64,000 nucleotides of DNA from Desulfotignum sp. (GCA_011389575.1 JAABUB010000003.1:1-64000); one strand, 5' to 3'; shown: positions 27,739 through 35,432, counted from the first letter of the stretch. Program-made: numbers and translations. The notes: generated by a model from the sequence alone, not told the origin.

Positions 27739-28446
27739 GTGCGGTCCCTGGACCGGAAAATTCGTATAGCCCCTGAAACAGCACTCAATACCAATGGGGT
27801 CGTTAAAGAGCGGGTTGGTGCGATGATTCGTACCGCATGTCAATTATTGTCAGAAGGTGCACCAAAAATAGAAACAGTGCTATTGCACCGTCTGGACAAA
27901 GCTGATACCAGACAAGGAATTGCAAGCATCAAAAACCTTTCCGGAATAGGGGTGCCGTATGGCATGCTGCTGTATGAACGACTTCTTGGAAGGCCTTTTG
28001 CCGGACATCGGGATTCTGTGAGTGACATTATTGGCGATACCCTGGAATCTGCCATCGAAGAAGTTCTCTTCAGGGCTGCCATCAGTTTTCGGAAAACCAA
28101 GCGGGCGGAAAGGATCGAGGGCTTTGACCAGTCTCCGGATTTTATTATTCCCAGTGAATTTAATCCGCAAATTATCATAGAAGCCAAGATTACTGAAGAT
28201 GATGGCACAGCACGTGACAAAGTGACACGTATTCAGCATCTTGGTCAATTGAGCCTTGCCGGCCGACGTGCAGACGATCCGAAATATGAAGTGATCGCAT
28301 GTATAGGGGGGCGCGGTTTCGGGGTACGCAGAGAAGATATGAAAAAAATGATTATTGCTACCAGGGGCAAGGTTTTTACCTTGAAAACTTTGGATCGGTT
28401 GATTGAATGCACCCGGTTGAAGGAATTTCAGGCAGAACAGCCATAA
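27739..28446 (+). CDS. PD-(D/E)XK restriction endonuclease, apparent frameshift near its start
   Basis: The 235-residue frame carries a nuclease core, S-P-D-F followed 13 residues later by IIIEAKITEDDG (PD...EAK), plus GVPYGMLLYERLLGRPFAGHRDS upstream. As partner of the methyltransferase it should be the restriction enzyme. The start is a problem: GTG 27739 has no ribosome site. A well-placed ATG at 27692 (after TGGAGAG, inside the methyltransferase end) opens a frame reading MKPKIQKFPFEAAVVLCGPW then TGKFV and a stop, which looks like the true N-terminus. A one-base change in the A-run near 27758-27762 would join it to RIAPETALNTNGVVKERVG. So the gene is either frameshifted, uses -1 slippage, or contains a sequence error. 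Confidence 0.78.
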   Translation: MRSLDRKIRIAPETALNTNGVVKERVGAMIRTACQLLSEGAPKIETVLLHRLDKADTRQGIASIKNLSGIGVPYGMLLYERLLGRPFAGHRDSVSDIIGDTLESAIEEVLFRAAISFRKTKRAERIEGFDQSPDFIIPSEFNPQIIIEAKITEDDGTARDKVTRIQHLGQLSLAGRRADDPKYEVIACIGGRGFGVRREDMKKMIIATRGKVFTLKTLDRLIECTRLKEFQAEQP

Positions 28447-28504
28447 AATGTTCTATTGATCCTGCACTGTTTCTGATGGGGGTTGTGATGGCCGGCCGGG
28501 CCAG

Positions 28505-29326
28505 TCAAACCCCCTTGAACCTGGCCTCCCGCCGTTCCAGAAAAGAATCCAGGCCCTCCTGGACATCCCGGGTTTTCATCAGGGGCATCAGATCCGGCAA
28601 AAGGCGGTCAATGGCGGCCTGGTCCCCGTGGGACCGGGCCAGACGGCTGGACCGCAGGGAGGCGGCAACGCCTAAGGGGGCCTGTTTTGCAATGGTACCG
28701 GCAATGGCCAGGGCCGTGTCCAGGCAGGCTTCCGCCGGGGTCAGCTCCTGGACCAGGCCCAGGCGGAACGCTTCTTTTGCAGGGACCTCATCGCCGGTCA
28801 AAAGATAGCGCATGGCATTTCCCCAGCCTATCTCCTGGAAAAGGCGGACCGTGGCCCCGCCAACCGGGTAGATGCCCCGTTTGATTTCGATCTGACCGAA
28901 CCGGACCGTGTCTGCCGCCACTCGAATATCACAGGCCAGCAGCAGCTCCAGGCCGATGGTCAGGCAGATCCCCTGGACCGCCATGACCACGGGTTTGCCC
29001 ACCTGTCTGTCCGGATCCAGTCCCAAAGGATCCATCCCCGATTCAGGCAGTTCAGGAAACTGTCCTCTGGAAAAGCATTCCGCCCAGTCCGGCAGGTCCA
29101 GGCCGGCGGTAAAATGGTCTCCTTTGGCATACAGGACCCCGCACCGAAGGTTCGGATTGCGGTGCAGCTCGCCATAGGCAATGCTCAGCTGCCGGTACAG
29201 ATCCAGGTCGAATGCATTGCGCTTTTCAGGTCGGTTCAGTCCCATGTGCAGCACATGTTCCCGGGTGTCCACTATCAGCTTGCTGTCTTGTGGTCTGTCT
29301 TCTGCTGTCAGGGGATTTTTTTGCAT
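28505..29326 (-). CDS. Enoyl-CoA hydratase/isomerase family protein
   Basis: The 273-residue crotonase-fold product has LNRPEKRNAFDLDLYRQL, the oxyanion-hole strand GDHFTAGLDL and the second oxyanion motif VQGICLTIGLELLLACDI. Where classical hydratases carry the two catalytic glutamates this protein has IKRGIYPVGGATVRLFQE, so Glu positions are not both conserved and the reaction (hydration, isomerisation or other) is uncertain. A frame extends to 29425, but the start at 29326 begins MQKNPLTAEDRPQ, nearer to the family N-terminus. It converges on the restriction nuclease gene and is divergent from the B12 sensor operon. It is one of three solitary crotonases in the window. Confidence 0.85.
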   Translation of the reverse strand: MQKNPLTAEDRPQDSKLIVDTREHVLHMGLNRPEKRNAFDLDLYRQLSIAYGELHRNPNLRCGVLYAKGDHFTAGLDLPDWAECFSRGQFPELPESGMDPLGLDPDRQVGKPVVMAVQGICLTIGLELLLACDIRVAADTVRFGQIEIKRGIYPVGGATVRLFQEIGWGNAMRYLLTGDEVPAKEAFRLGLVQELTPAEACLDTALAIAGTIAKQAPLGVAASLRSSRLARSHGDQAAIDRLLPDLMPLMKTRDVQEGLDSFLERREARFKGV

Positions 29327-29499
29327 TGTCTTCTGGCTCCTTGAAATAAACACGGGGTTCGGTTTCCCTTGCAACTGCTGAATACATACCATCTTCATGC
29401 GCCGGACACAATGGAATGTCAACACAAACTAACCGTATTTCAGGATTTTGGCATGATATGGAGACCATCCATCCTCCGGTATGAATATCCGTTTGGGCA

Positions 29500-29528
29500 T
29501 TGCATCTGCTGCAAAAAAGCGGTATATT
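29500..29528 (+). promoter_or_regulatory. Candidate sigma70 promoter of the B12-sensor operon
   Basis: TTGCAT at 29500-29505 and TATATT at 29523-29528 are separated by 17 bases, and lie about 50 bases before the first gene, which has a strong AGGAGG ribosome site. The -35 matches only in its TTG core. Confidence 0.45.
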
Positions 29529-29580
29529 GAGATATCCATTACAAAAATATCTGTAACCCATCGCATAAAAGGAGGCAACC

Positions 29581-30072
29581 ATGAAAGCTGCGCTTTTGCC
29601 CACTGCCCGGAAACTCGATCCACCGGCCGAAACAGCCATCCGGGAATTTGAAGTTAAATGGGAACAGATCTCCGCCGAAGGCAACCGGCGCCTAATGGCG
29701 CGGCCGGACCTTGAAAAACTGGTGGGCAAGGGAAATGAACAAATGGCTGAAGATAACAACCGCAATTTTCCCCGGTTCATGTTATCGCTGTTTTCTGATT
29801 ATCAACCAGCCGTGTTTGTGGAAACCGTGCTCTGGGTATTCCGGGCCTACCGGTCTCATGGGTTTCAAACCACCTATTGGGCCGCCAATCTCAACATCTG
29901 GGTGGACCTGCTGCAAAAAGAACTGTCTGCAGATGCATGGACACAGATCTATCCCTTCTACAACTGGCTGATCGTCAACATCCCGGTGTTTACCGCCGTC
30001 ACCGACACCGATTTGACAACCTCCGTCTCAAACAGCCCGGATCACCTTCATGGTACAGGTACGCAGAAATGA
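29581..30072 (+). CDS. Uncharacterised alpha-helical protein, first gene of the B12-sensor operon
   Basis: I do not recognise a named family. The 163-residue product appears entirely helical, without signal or membrane segment: FEVKWEQISAEGNRRLMARP, then NFPRFMLSLFSDYQPAVFVE, TVLWVFRAYRSHGFQTTYW and WTQIYPFYNWLIVNIPVF. The many aromatic residues in amphipathic helices would suit a ligand-binding bundle. The last 25 residues look unstructured. Its stop overlaps the start of the B12-binding gene (ATGA), so the two are made in step and may form a complex, or correspond to a split form of a longer B12 sensor. It starts after AGGAGGCAACC. Confidence 0.75.
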   Translation: MKAALLPTARKLDPPAETAIREFEVKWEQISAEGNRRLMARPDLEKLVGKGNEQMAEDNNRNFPRFMLSLFSDYQPAVFVETVLWVFRAYRSHGFQTTYWAANLNIWVDLLQKELSADAWTQIYPFYNWLIVNIPVFTAVTDTDLTTSVSNSPDHLHGTGTQK

Positions 30073-30713
30073 TCACCGAGGCGCTGTACCAGAACTACCT
30101 GACCCTGCTTTTAGACGGAAACCGCCGGGAATGTGCCCGCATCGTGCAGCAGTTGCTGGGCCGGGACATCGAGATCAAGACCCTGTATGCCGACCTGTTT
30201 CAAAAAAGTCTGTACGAGGTGGGCCGGTTATGGGAATTCAACAGGATCTCGGTGGCCAAGGAACACCTGGTGACCGCCATCACCGAAGGATTGTTGAACC
30301 TGGTCTATCCCCGGCTGTTCGAAAGAGCAGTCTCCGATTCCGGGAATGATAGAAAAGTGGTGATCTCCTGTGCGGCCAACGAATTTCACCAGGTGGGCGG
30401 CAAAATGGTGGCGGACATCTTTGAACTCAACGGCTGGGACAGCCAGTTTCTGGGGGCCAACACCCCGGTGGATCAGATGCTGTCCCATATCCAGGAAGAA
30501 AAACCTGATCTGGTGGGGTTGTCTGTGAGCGTCTATTTCAACATGCCGGCACTGAAAGCCGGGTTAGCGGCCATCAGGGGAAATTTCCAGCATCTGGACA
30601 TCTTTGTGGGGGGACAGGCTTTCAACTGGGGTGGCACTGAGATCACCAAACAATATTCGGGAACGGCTTATGTCCCGTCCCTTGACCGGCTCACCCCGCT
30701 GATTGCGGCATGA
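30069..30713 (+). CDS. Stand-alone CarH-like cobalamin-binding sensor
   Basis: The 214-residue product is a B12-binding unit made of a four-helix bundle (about 1-95) and a Rossmann cobalamin domain (about 98-214). The bundle carries W55-x9-E65-H66, the Wx9EH motif that caps adenosylcobalamin in CarH/LitR photoreceptors. The Rossmann part has E105-F-H107-Q-V-G, the E-x-H-x2-G form whose histidine is the lower axial ligand, then FLGANTPVDQML and VGLSVS. There is no DNA-binding MerR domain and no enzyme domain. It is therefore predicted to sense adenosylcobalamin, possibly light or the redox/cobamide state, and to act through the diguanylate cyclase and kinase genes that follow with ATGA overlaps. 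Methyltransferase-corrinoid protein is the alternative, but the Wx9EH motif argues against it. Confidence 0.85.
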   Translation: MITEALYQNYLTLLLDGNRRECARIVQQLLGRDIEIKTLYADLFQKSLYEVGRLWEFNRISVAKEHLVTAITEGLLNLVYPRLFERAVSDSGNDRKVVISCAANEFHQVGGKMVADIFELNGWDSQFLGANTPVDQMLSHIQEEKPDLVGLSVSVYFNMPALKAGLAAIRGNFQHLDIFVGGQAFNWGGTEITKQYSGTAYVPSLDRLTPLIAA

Positions 30714-31699
30714 AAAAAAAGATGTGGGATACCGACCGGCAGCCGGTTCTTCATTATCTTTTCCACCAGGCACCGGTGCTGTTTATGGTTTTGGATCGAC
30801 AGGGCATCATCCGGCAGGTCAACCGGTTTGGGTCCCGGCTGCTGGGCTCGGATACAGCGGGGAAACCGTTTCAGGAGATCCTCATCGATTTTCATCACAC
30901 CTTTGGCCTGGACCATGTCACCGCCTGTTCCGATACCGTTCATCTGCTGGATTTTGACATACAATCCGGGAATGCTCAGACCTATCACTGCCTGTTTTAT
31001 TCATTCAGGGATCAGATCCTGGTCTTCGGACATCTGGATCTGGATGAAATCGAATCTTTGAGCAGTGAGCTGCTGGCAGTTAATCAGGAGCTGAACAACC
31101 TGACAAGGGAGCTGAACAGGAAAAACCGGGAACTGGCCCGGGCTAATGAAAAAATCCTGGCACTTTCCCGCACCGATCACTTGACCGGTCTGGCCAACCG
31201 GGCCTATCTCTCCGAACGGATAGGCCAGATGATTTCCCTGGCGGTCCGGAAATCCCGCCCCCTCTCCTTGATTATGACCGATATTGACAAGTTCAAAACC
31301 ATCAACGACACCTATGGCCATGATGCCGGTGACCGGGTGCTTCAGGGATTTGCCTGTCTGATGAAAACCAGCACCCGCACCGAAGATCTGGTGGCCCGTT
31401 TCGGCGGAGAGGAGTTTATTATCCTGCTGCCCCTGACAGACATCTGTGAAGCCCATGCCTATGCAGAACGGATCCGGCTGGCCCTGCCCCAAAAAAACCT
31501 GCTGCAGAACGGTCATCCCATTTTCGCCAGTTTCGGGGTCAGCCAGCTGCTGCCGAATGAAGACAGCGCCGGTTTGATCAAACGGGCGGACATGGCCTTG
31601 TACCGGGCCAAAACATCGGGCCGGAACCGGACAGTGACGGCAACCGGCAGCGATGCGCATCCATCAGACCATTTGTCCGATAGTCAAAGACAACCATGA
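30710..31699 (+). CDS. PAS-like sensor diguanylate cyclase (GGDEF)
   Basis: This 329-residue cytoplasmic protein makes c-di-GMP. The N-terminal 115 residues form a PAS-like module (APVLFMVLDRQGIIRQVNRFG). A coiled coil, NQELNNLTRELNRKNRELAR, connects to a GGDEF domain with DHLTGLANRAY, DIDKFKTINDTYGHDAGD and the active site RFGGEEF. The inhibitory I-site R-T-E-D lies five residues upstream, so product feedback is expected. The same PAS-plus-coil module occurs in the next gene, a histidine kinase. The start overlaps the B12 gene stop by four bases. Confidence 0.93.
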   Translation: MKKKMWDTDRQPVLHYLFHQAPVLFMVLDRQGIIRQVNRFGSRLLGSDTAGKPFQEILIDFHHTFGLDHVTACSDTVHLLDFDIQSGNAQTYHCLFYSFRDQILVFGHLDLDEIESLSSELLAVNQELNNLTRELNRKNRELARANEKILALSRTDHLTGLANRAYLSERIGQMISLAVRKSRPLSLIMTDIDKFKTINDTYGHDAGDRVLQGFACLMKTSTRTEDLVARFGGEEFIILLPLTDICEAHAYAERIRLALPQKNLLQNGHPIFASFGVSQLLPNEDSAGLIKRADMALYRAKTSGRNRTVTATGSDAHPSDHLSDSQRQP

Positions 31700-32829
31700 A
31701 AGAGACCAGAGAACAGGCCGCATACAGCTATGTCACCCGACAATCACAGGATCTGCTTTTTGTGCTGTCCGGTGACGGCCGTATTCTTGAGGCCAATGAA
31801 TCAGCTCGATCTCTCACCGGCTGCCGGGAAAATGACACCGCGTTTTCAGACCTGGTGGTGGATTTTACCGGCACATTCAATATAGCGGACATGGTCAAGG
31901 CACCGGGTGGGCCCCATCTTCTCAACATTAAAACGGCAGCCGGACTGCCCCAGAGTTATGATTTCTATTTTGAGCAAATACAAAATCGGACCCTGGGTTT
32001 CGGCCGGCTCGATGCCCGTGAAATGGCGCACATGCAAAAACAGCTGCTGTCGTTGAACCAGGAACTCAACAACCTGACCCGCCGGCTTCACAAACAAAAT
32101 GCCGAGCTGGCCCGGTTGAACCAGGAAAAAAATCAATTTCTGGGCATGGCGGCCCATGATCTGCGAAAACCCATCGGACTGATTCTCACCTATAGTGAAT
32201 TCCTGCTGGATGAGGCGGCCCGGGACCTGGACACAGAACATCAAAATTTTTTGTCCACCATCCACAACCGATCTTTGTTCATGAAAAACCTGGTGGATGA
32301 TTTTCTGGATGTCAGTGCCATTGAAGCCAGGCGGTTTGACCTGGATCTGCAGCCTGCGGATATGCCAAAAGTCCTGTCCCAAAGCCTGGAGATCAACCGG
32401 CTGCAAGCCCAAAAAAAGGGGGTTATGCTCGAGGTGGATATGGGCGCGTGTCCCGGGCCGGCCGTCATCGATGCCGCCAAAATCGAACAGGCTGTCACCA
32501 ACCTGGTTTGCAACGCCATTGATTACAGCAGGGAGGGAGACACGGTCCGTGTTCGGCTTTTCTGCCGGCAGGACCATCTAATATTTTCGGTGGAAGACAA
32601 CGGACCGGGAATGTCCCTGCAGGACATGGAAAAACTGTTCACCCCGTTCGGCAGAACCCGGACGAAAAAAACCGCCGGAGAAAAGAGCACCGGTCTCGGC
32701 TTGCTGATCACCCACAAGATTATCACAGCCCACAACGGCACGCTGCATGTGGACAACGCACCGGACCACGGTACCACCATAACGGTGAAGCTGCCGGTTA
32801 TCAAACAATTTGAAACACCAACGGAATAA
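31696..32829 (+). CDS. Soluble sensor histidine kinase of the B12-sensor operon
   Basis: The 377-residue kinase lacks membrane segments. It has a PAS-like N-terminus (LLFVLSGDGRILEANESAR), the coil NQELNNLTRRLHKQNAELAR shared with the cyclase upstream, a HisKA domain with phospho-acceptor GMAAHDLRKPIG, and a HATPase with VTNLVCNAIDYSREGD, DNGPGMSLQDMEKLF and STGLGLLITHKII. All catalytic boxes (H, N, G1, G2) are present. It overlaps the cyclase stop (ATGA) and is followed by its likely response regulator, eight bases away. It is expected to take input from the B12 sensor or share a ligand with the cyclase. Confidence 0.93.
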   Translation: MKETREQAAYSYVTRQSQDLLFVLSGDGRILEANESARSLTGCRENDTAFSDLVVDFTGTFNIADMVKAPGGPHLLNIKTAAGLPQSYDFYFEQIQNRTLGFGRLDAREMAHMQKQLLSLNQELNNLTRRLHKQNAELARLNQEKNQFLGMAAHDLRKPIGLILTYSEFLLDEAARDLDTEHQNFLSTIHNRSLFMKNLVDDFLDVSAIEARRFDLDLQPADMPKVLSQSLEINRLQAQKKGVMLEVDMGACPGPAVIDAAKIEQAVTNLVCNAIDYSREGDTVRVRLFCRQDHLIFSVEDNGPGMSLQDMEKLFTPFGRTRTKKTAGEKSTGLGLLITHKIITAHNGTLHVDNAPDHGTTITVKLPVIKQFETPTE

Positions 32830-32836
32830 ACCTGCC

Positions 32837-33454
32837 ATGACTCAACAGATAAAAATAATGATTGTGGATGATGACCCGGATGTGTTGTTTGCCACCACCC
32901 GGCTGGTTAAAAAAGCTGGATACACAGTAATGGAAGCATCCACCGGGGAAGCGGCTATAAAAACAGCCAGAGACCAGAAACCGGACATCATCCTTCTGGA
33001 TGTGGTGCTGCCGGATATCATGGGCACAGAGCTTTGCCGGCAGATCAAGGCAGACCCCCGGGCTGGCGGCGGATACGTTCTTTTGACTTCCGGCATGAAG
33101 ACCGCTTCGGACCAGCAGGCCGACGGACTGGATGCCGGTGCGGACGGCTATATCGCCCGGCCTGTATCCAACCGGGAACTGATCGCCCGGATCAATGCCA
33201 TGGTGCGGATTCTGACGGCGGAACGGGAGCGGGACCAGGTGATAGAAGAACTCAGACAGGCCCTGGCAAAGATCAAGCAGCTGAGCGCTCTGTTGCCCAT
33301 CTGCATGCACTGTAAAAAAATCCGTGATGACAAAGGATACTGGAGTGAGATCGAAACCTATATCCGGGAAAACACGGACACGGAGTTCAGCCACAGCATC
33401 TGCCGGGAATGCGCCCAAAAGCATTACCCGGAGTTGAACCTTTTTGACCCATGA
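32837..33454 (+). CDS. Response regulator with C-terminal double-CxxC module
   Basis: The 205-residue protein starts MTQQIKIMIVDDDPDVLF and has a receiver domain with phospho-acceptor LLDVVLPD and lysine in ARPVSNRE (here Arg-Pro replaces the usual Lys-Pro, so the signalling lysine is lost or shifted). After a coiled coil (ELRQALAKIKQLSAL) comes a 50-residue tail, LPICMHCKKIRDDKGYW ... FSHSICRECAQKHYP, with two C-x2-C pairs. The same tail ends the PocR protein at 47110. It is probably a zinc or metal-binding output module of unknown action; it is common in deltaproteobacterial signalling proteins. The start at 32837 excludes an overlapping upstream ATG in the kinase end. Confidence 0.88.
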   Translation: MTQQIKIMIVDDDPDVLFATTRLVKKAGYTVMEASTGEAAIKTARDQKPDIILLDVVLPDIMGTELCRQIKADPRAGGGYVLLTSGMKTASDQQADGLDAGADGYIARPVSNRELIARINAMVRILTAERERDQVIEELRQALAKIKQLSALLPICMHCKKIRDDKGYWSEIETYIRENTDTEFSHSICRECAQKHYPELNLFDP

Positions 33455-33558
33455 AGCCTATTGTCATCTCACAGCTGGCCTGCATGGTCCGCAGCGCGCT
33501 GGACGGGTTCAGCCACTGAGATTTTCATGCCGGTGGGAGATTGATTAAGAAAGTACTC

Positions 33559-33589
33559 TTGACATTTATGAATCAAAATATTAGCTAAT
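33559..33589 (+). promoter_or_regulatory. Candidate promoter of the RHH/PIN pair
   Basis: A perfect -35 TTGACA at 33559-33564 is followed by AT-rich DNA; the best -10 at a usable distance is GCTAAT at 33584-33589 (19-base spacer). The region is far AT-richer than the genes on either side. Confidence 0.4.
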
Positions 33590-33624
33590 TGACAGATAAG
33601 AAATACTCTGTGAGGAGAGTAACA

Positions 33625-33864
33625 ATGAGTACATTGACTTTAAAAGTTCCTGACGTTCTGAATACACAACTCAACAGTTATGCCAAACAAAAAGGCCTGA
33701 GCAAATCGGAAATTGTACGTATTGCACTGTCAGAATACTTTTCAAGGGACAATATTTCATTTGAAGGATCAATTTTGGATCTATCAGAAGATTTAGCCGG
33801 CAGTATCGAGGCACCCTCAGATATCTCAATCAATAAAGATTATCTGGAGGGATACTGCGCATGA
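33625..33864 (+). CDS. Ribbon-helix-helix antitoxin (CopG/VapB-like)
   Basis: The 79-residue product starts MSTLTLKVPDVLNTQLNSYA, a beta strand used for DNA binding, followed by the GLSKSEIVRIALSEYF helices of an RHH dimer. The acidic C-terminal tail (LDLSEDLAGSIEAPSDI) would wrap the toxin. The start at 33625 follows GAGGAGAG; a frame from 33589 includes extra residues without support. The toxin gene overlaps the end by four bases (ATGA). The antitoxin looks intact although the toxin is short. Confidence 0.85.
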   Translation: MSTLTLKVPDVLNTQLNSYAKQKGLSKSEIVRIALSEYFSRDNISFEGSILDLSEDLAGSIEAPSDISINKDYLEGYCA

Positions 33865-34148
33865 AACAGAAAAGAGTCATTGTTGATACCGGGCCACTCG
33901 TAGCATTTCTCAACAAAAAAGATTCTTATCATGAATGGGCAAAAATACAATTTTCTCTTATATCCCCTCCTTTCATATCATGCGAATCAGTCATATCAGA
34001 AGCGTATTTTTTGCTGCAAGGTTTTTCCAATGGGGCTCGTAACGTCTTGGAACTACTCGAACGTGAATTAATAATTCTACCCTTCGACTTAGAAGCGGAA
34101 TCAAATTCAATAAAAATTCTTCTGGGAAAAGATCAAATTGTGCAATAA
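33861..34148 (+). pseudogene. C-terminally truncated PIN-domain (VapC-like) toxin
   Basis: PIN toxins are Mg-dependent RNases of about 130-140 residues. This 95-residue product has the first acidic residue in VIVDTGPLVAFLNKKDSYHEWA and the central Glu in CESVISEAYFLLQGF, but it stops at ILLGKDQIVQ. That is before the helix with the conserved aspartate (usually S-L-A-D-A) and the last strand. The next gene starts ten bases later, so the missing third has been deleted. The active site cannot be complete; the protein may still bind its antitoxin and regulate the operon. Confidence 0.75.
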
Positions 34149-34157
34149 GGCAAAGAC

Positions 34158-35432
34158 ATGGCAGAAATCCCGGTACCTGCAATGAAAAAGAAACAGCTGT
34201 GGAAAAAGTTCTTCATTAATATCAGCCTCATTGTCGTCCTTTTTCTCATGGGCATATTTATCGGGTTTGCCGTCCAGACAGACCGGCTGATCTCTGAACA
34301 ATATCTGACCACTGCCCGGGCCCATTTCAAAAACATCGTTTTGACCCGGAGATGGAATGCGGAACATGGCGGGATATTTATTAAAAAGGGTCCGGGTGTT
34401 CGATCCAACCCTTATCTGGAAAATCCGGACATCACAGCTGCGGACGGGACCGTCTATACCATGAAAAACCCGGCCCTGATGACCCGGGAAATTTCTGAAT
34501 ACGCCCGGCAGTCCGGTGATTTCATCTATCACATTACCAGTCTCATTCCTTTGAACCCGGACAATGCCCCGGATGACTTTGAAAGAGCGGCCCTTTCCGG
34601 TTTTGAAGAAGGAAACAGCGAAGTCCACGCACTGCAAAAGGACAACGCACGATCCATTTACCGGTATATGGCACCGCTGTATGTGGAAGACAGCTGTATG
34701 CCCTGCCATGCAAAGCAAGGGTACAAGGTCGGAGATGTCCGGGGCGGAATCAGTGTGACATTTGATGTGAGCGACACACAAAGAAAAATGGCCCGAAACC
34801 GGTTTGGTTTCATCGGTCTGGGTATTGCCGCCTCTCTGGCGTTGCTGGGTATTGTTCTGTTTCTTATTTCCCGGCTGGCCGGAAGTCTCTCAGAGGCTTA
34901 CAGCATCATCGAAACAATGTCCATCACGGATGAGCTGACCCAGCTGTTCAACCGCCGGCATTTTCATGCCAGGCTGGATGAGGAGATTGCGCGGGCCCGG
35001 CGGTATGGCCATCCCCTGAGTCTGCTCATGATGGATATCGATCATTTCAAAACAATCAATGACAGGTACGGTCACCAGACCGGTGATGACGTGCTCAAGG
35101 CCATTGCCGCCATATTCGGGTCCAACACCCGGAGCGCCGATATTGTGGCTCGGTATGGCGGTGAAGAGTTTGTGGTGCTTCTGCCGGAAACCGAAAATGA
35201 AACCGCCAGGATGACCGCGGACAAACTGCGGGCCGCTATTGAACGCCAGGCGTTCACTTCGCCGGATCAATCCCCATTTCACGTGACCGCCAGTTTCGGG
35301 GTTGCTTGTCTGGATATGACAGACAAAAACAACGCAGACACCGCACAACAGATTGTCAAAATGGCGGACGATGCCATGTATCAGGCCAAACAGGCCGGCC
35401 GCAACCGGGTGGTGGTTTCTTCAGGGATGTGA
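34158..35432 (+). CDS. Membrane diguanylate cyclase with Tll0287-like haem-c sensor domain
   Basis: The 424-residue product has an N-terminal TM (FINISLIVVLFLMGIFIGF), a periplasmic Tll0287-like (DUF3365) domain with covalent haem site C-M-P-C-H (near residue 180) and GDVRGGISVTFDV, a second TM (GLGIAASLALLGIVLFLISR) and a GGDEF domain with DELTQLFNRRHF, DIDHFKTINDRYGHQTGD and RYGGEEF. The I-site R-S-A-D is five residues before GGEEF. It should sense redox state or a small gas/ligand with a c-type haem and adjust c-di-GMP. It begins right after the truncated PIN gene. Confidence 0.9.
   Translation: MAEIPVPAMKKKQLWKKFFINISLIVVLFLMGIFIGFAVQTDRLISEQYLTTARAHFKNIVLTRRWNAEHGGIFIKKGPGVRSNPYLENPDITAADGTVYTMKNPALMTREISEYARQSGDFIYHITSLIPLNPDNAPDDFERAALSGFEEGNSEVHALQKDNARSIYRYMAPLYVEDSCMPCHAKQGYKVGDVRGGISVTFDVSDTQRKMARNRFGFIGLGIAASLALLGIVLFLISRLAGSLSEAYSIIETMSITDELTQLFNRRHFHARLDEEIARARRYGHPLSLLMMDIDHFKTINDRYGHQTGDDVLKAIAAIFGSNTRSADIVARYGGEEFVVLLPETENETARMTADKLRAAIERQAFTSPDQSPFHVTASFGVACLDMTDKNNADTAQQIVKMADDAMYQAKQAGRNRVVVSSGM

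Noticed and set aside
27755..27765. Programmed -1 frameshift heptamer in the restriction nuclease
   Set aside because: The local sequence GGAAAATTC does not fit a standard X-XXY-YYZ heptamer; a simple one-base deletion is more likely.
33451..33519. 22-codon frame MKPIVISQLACMVRSALDGF... overlapping the response regulator stop
   Set aside because: Too short to support as a gene; no motif and no ribosome site beyond the overlap.
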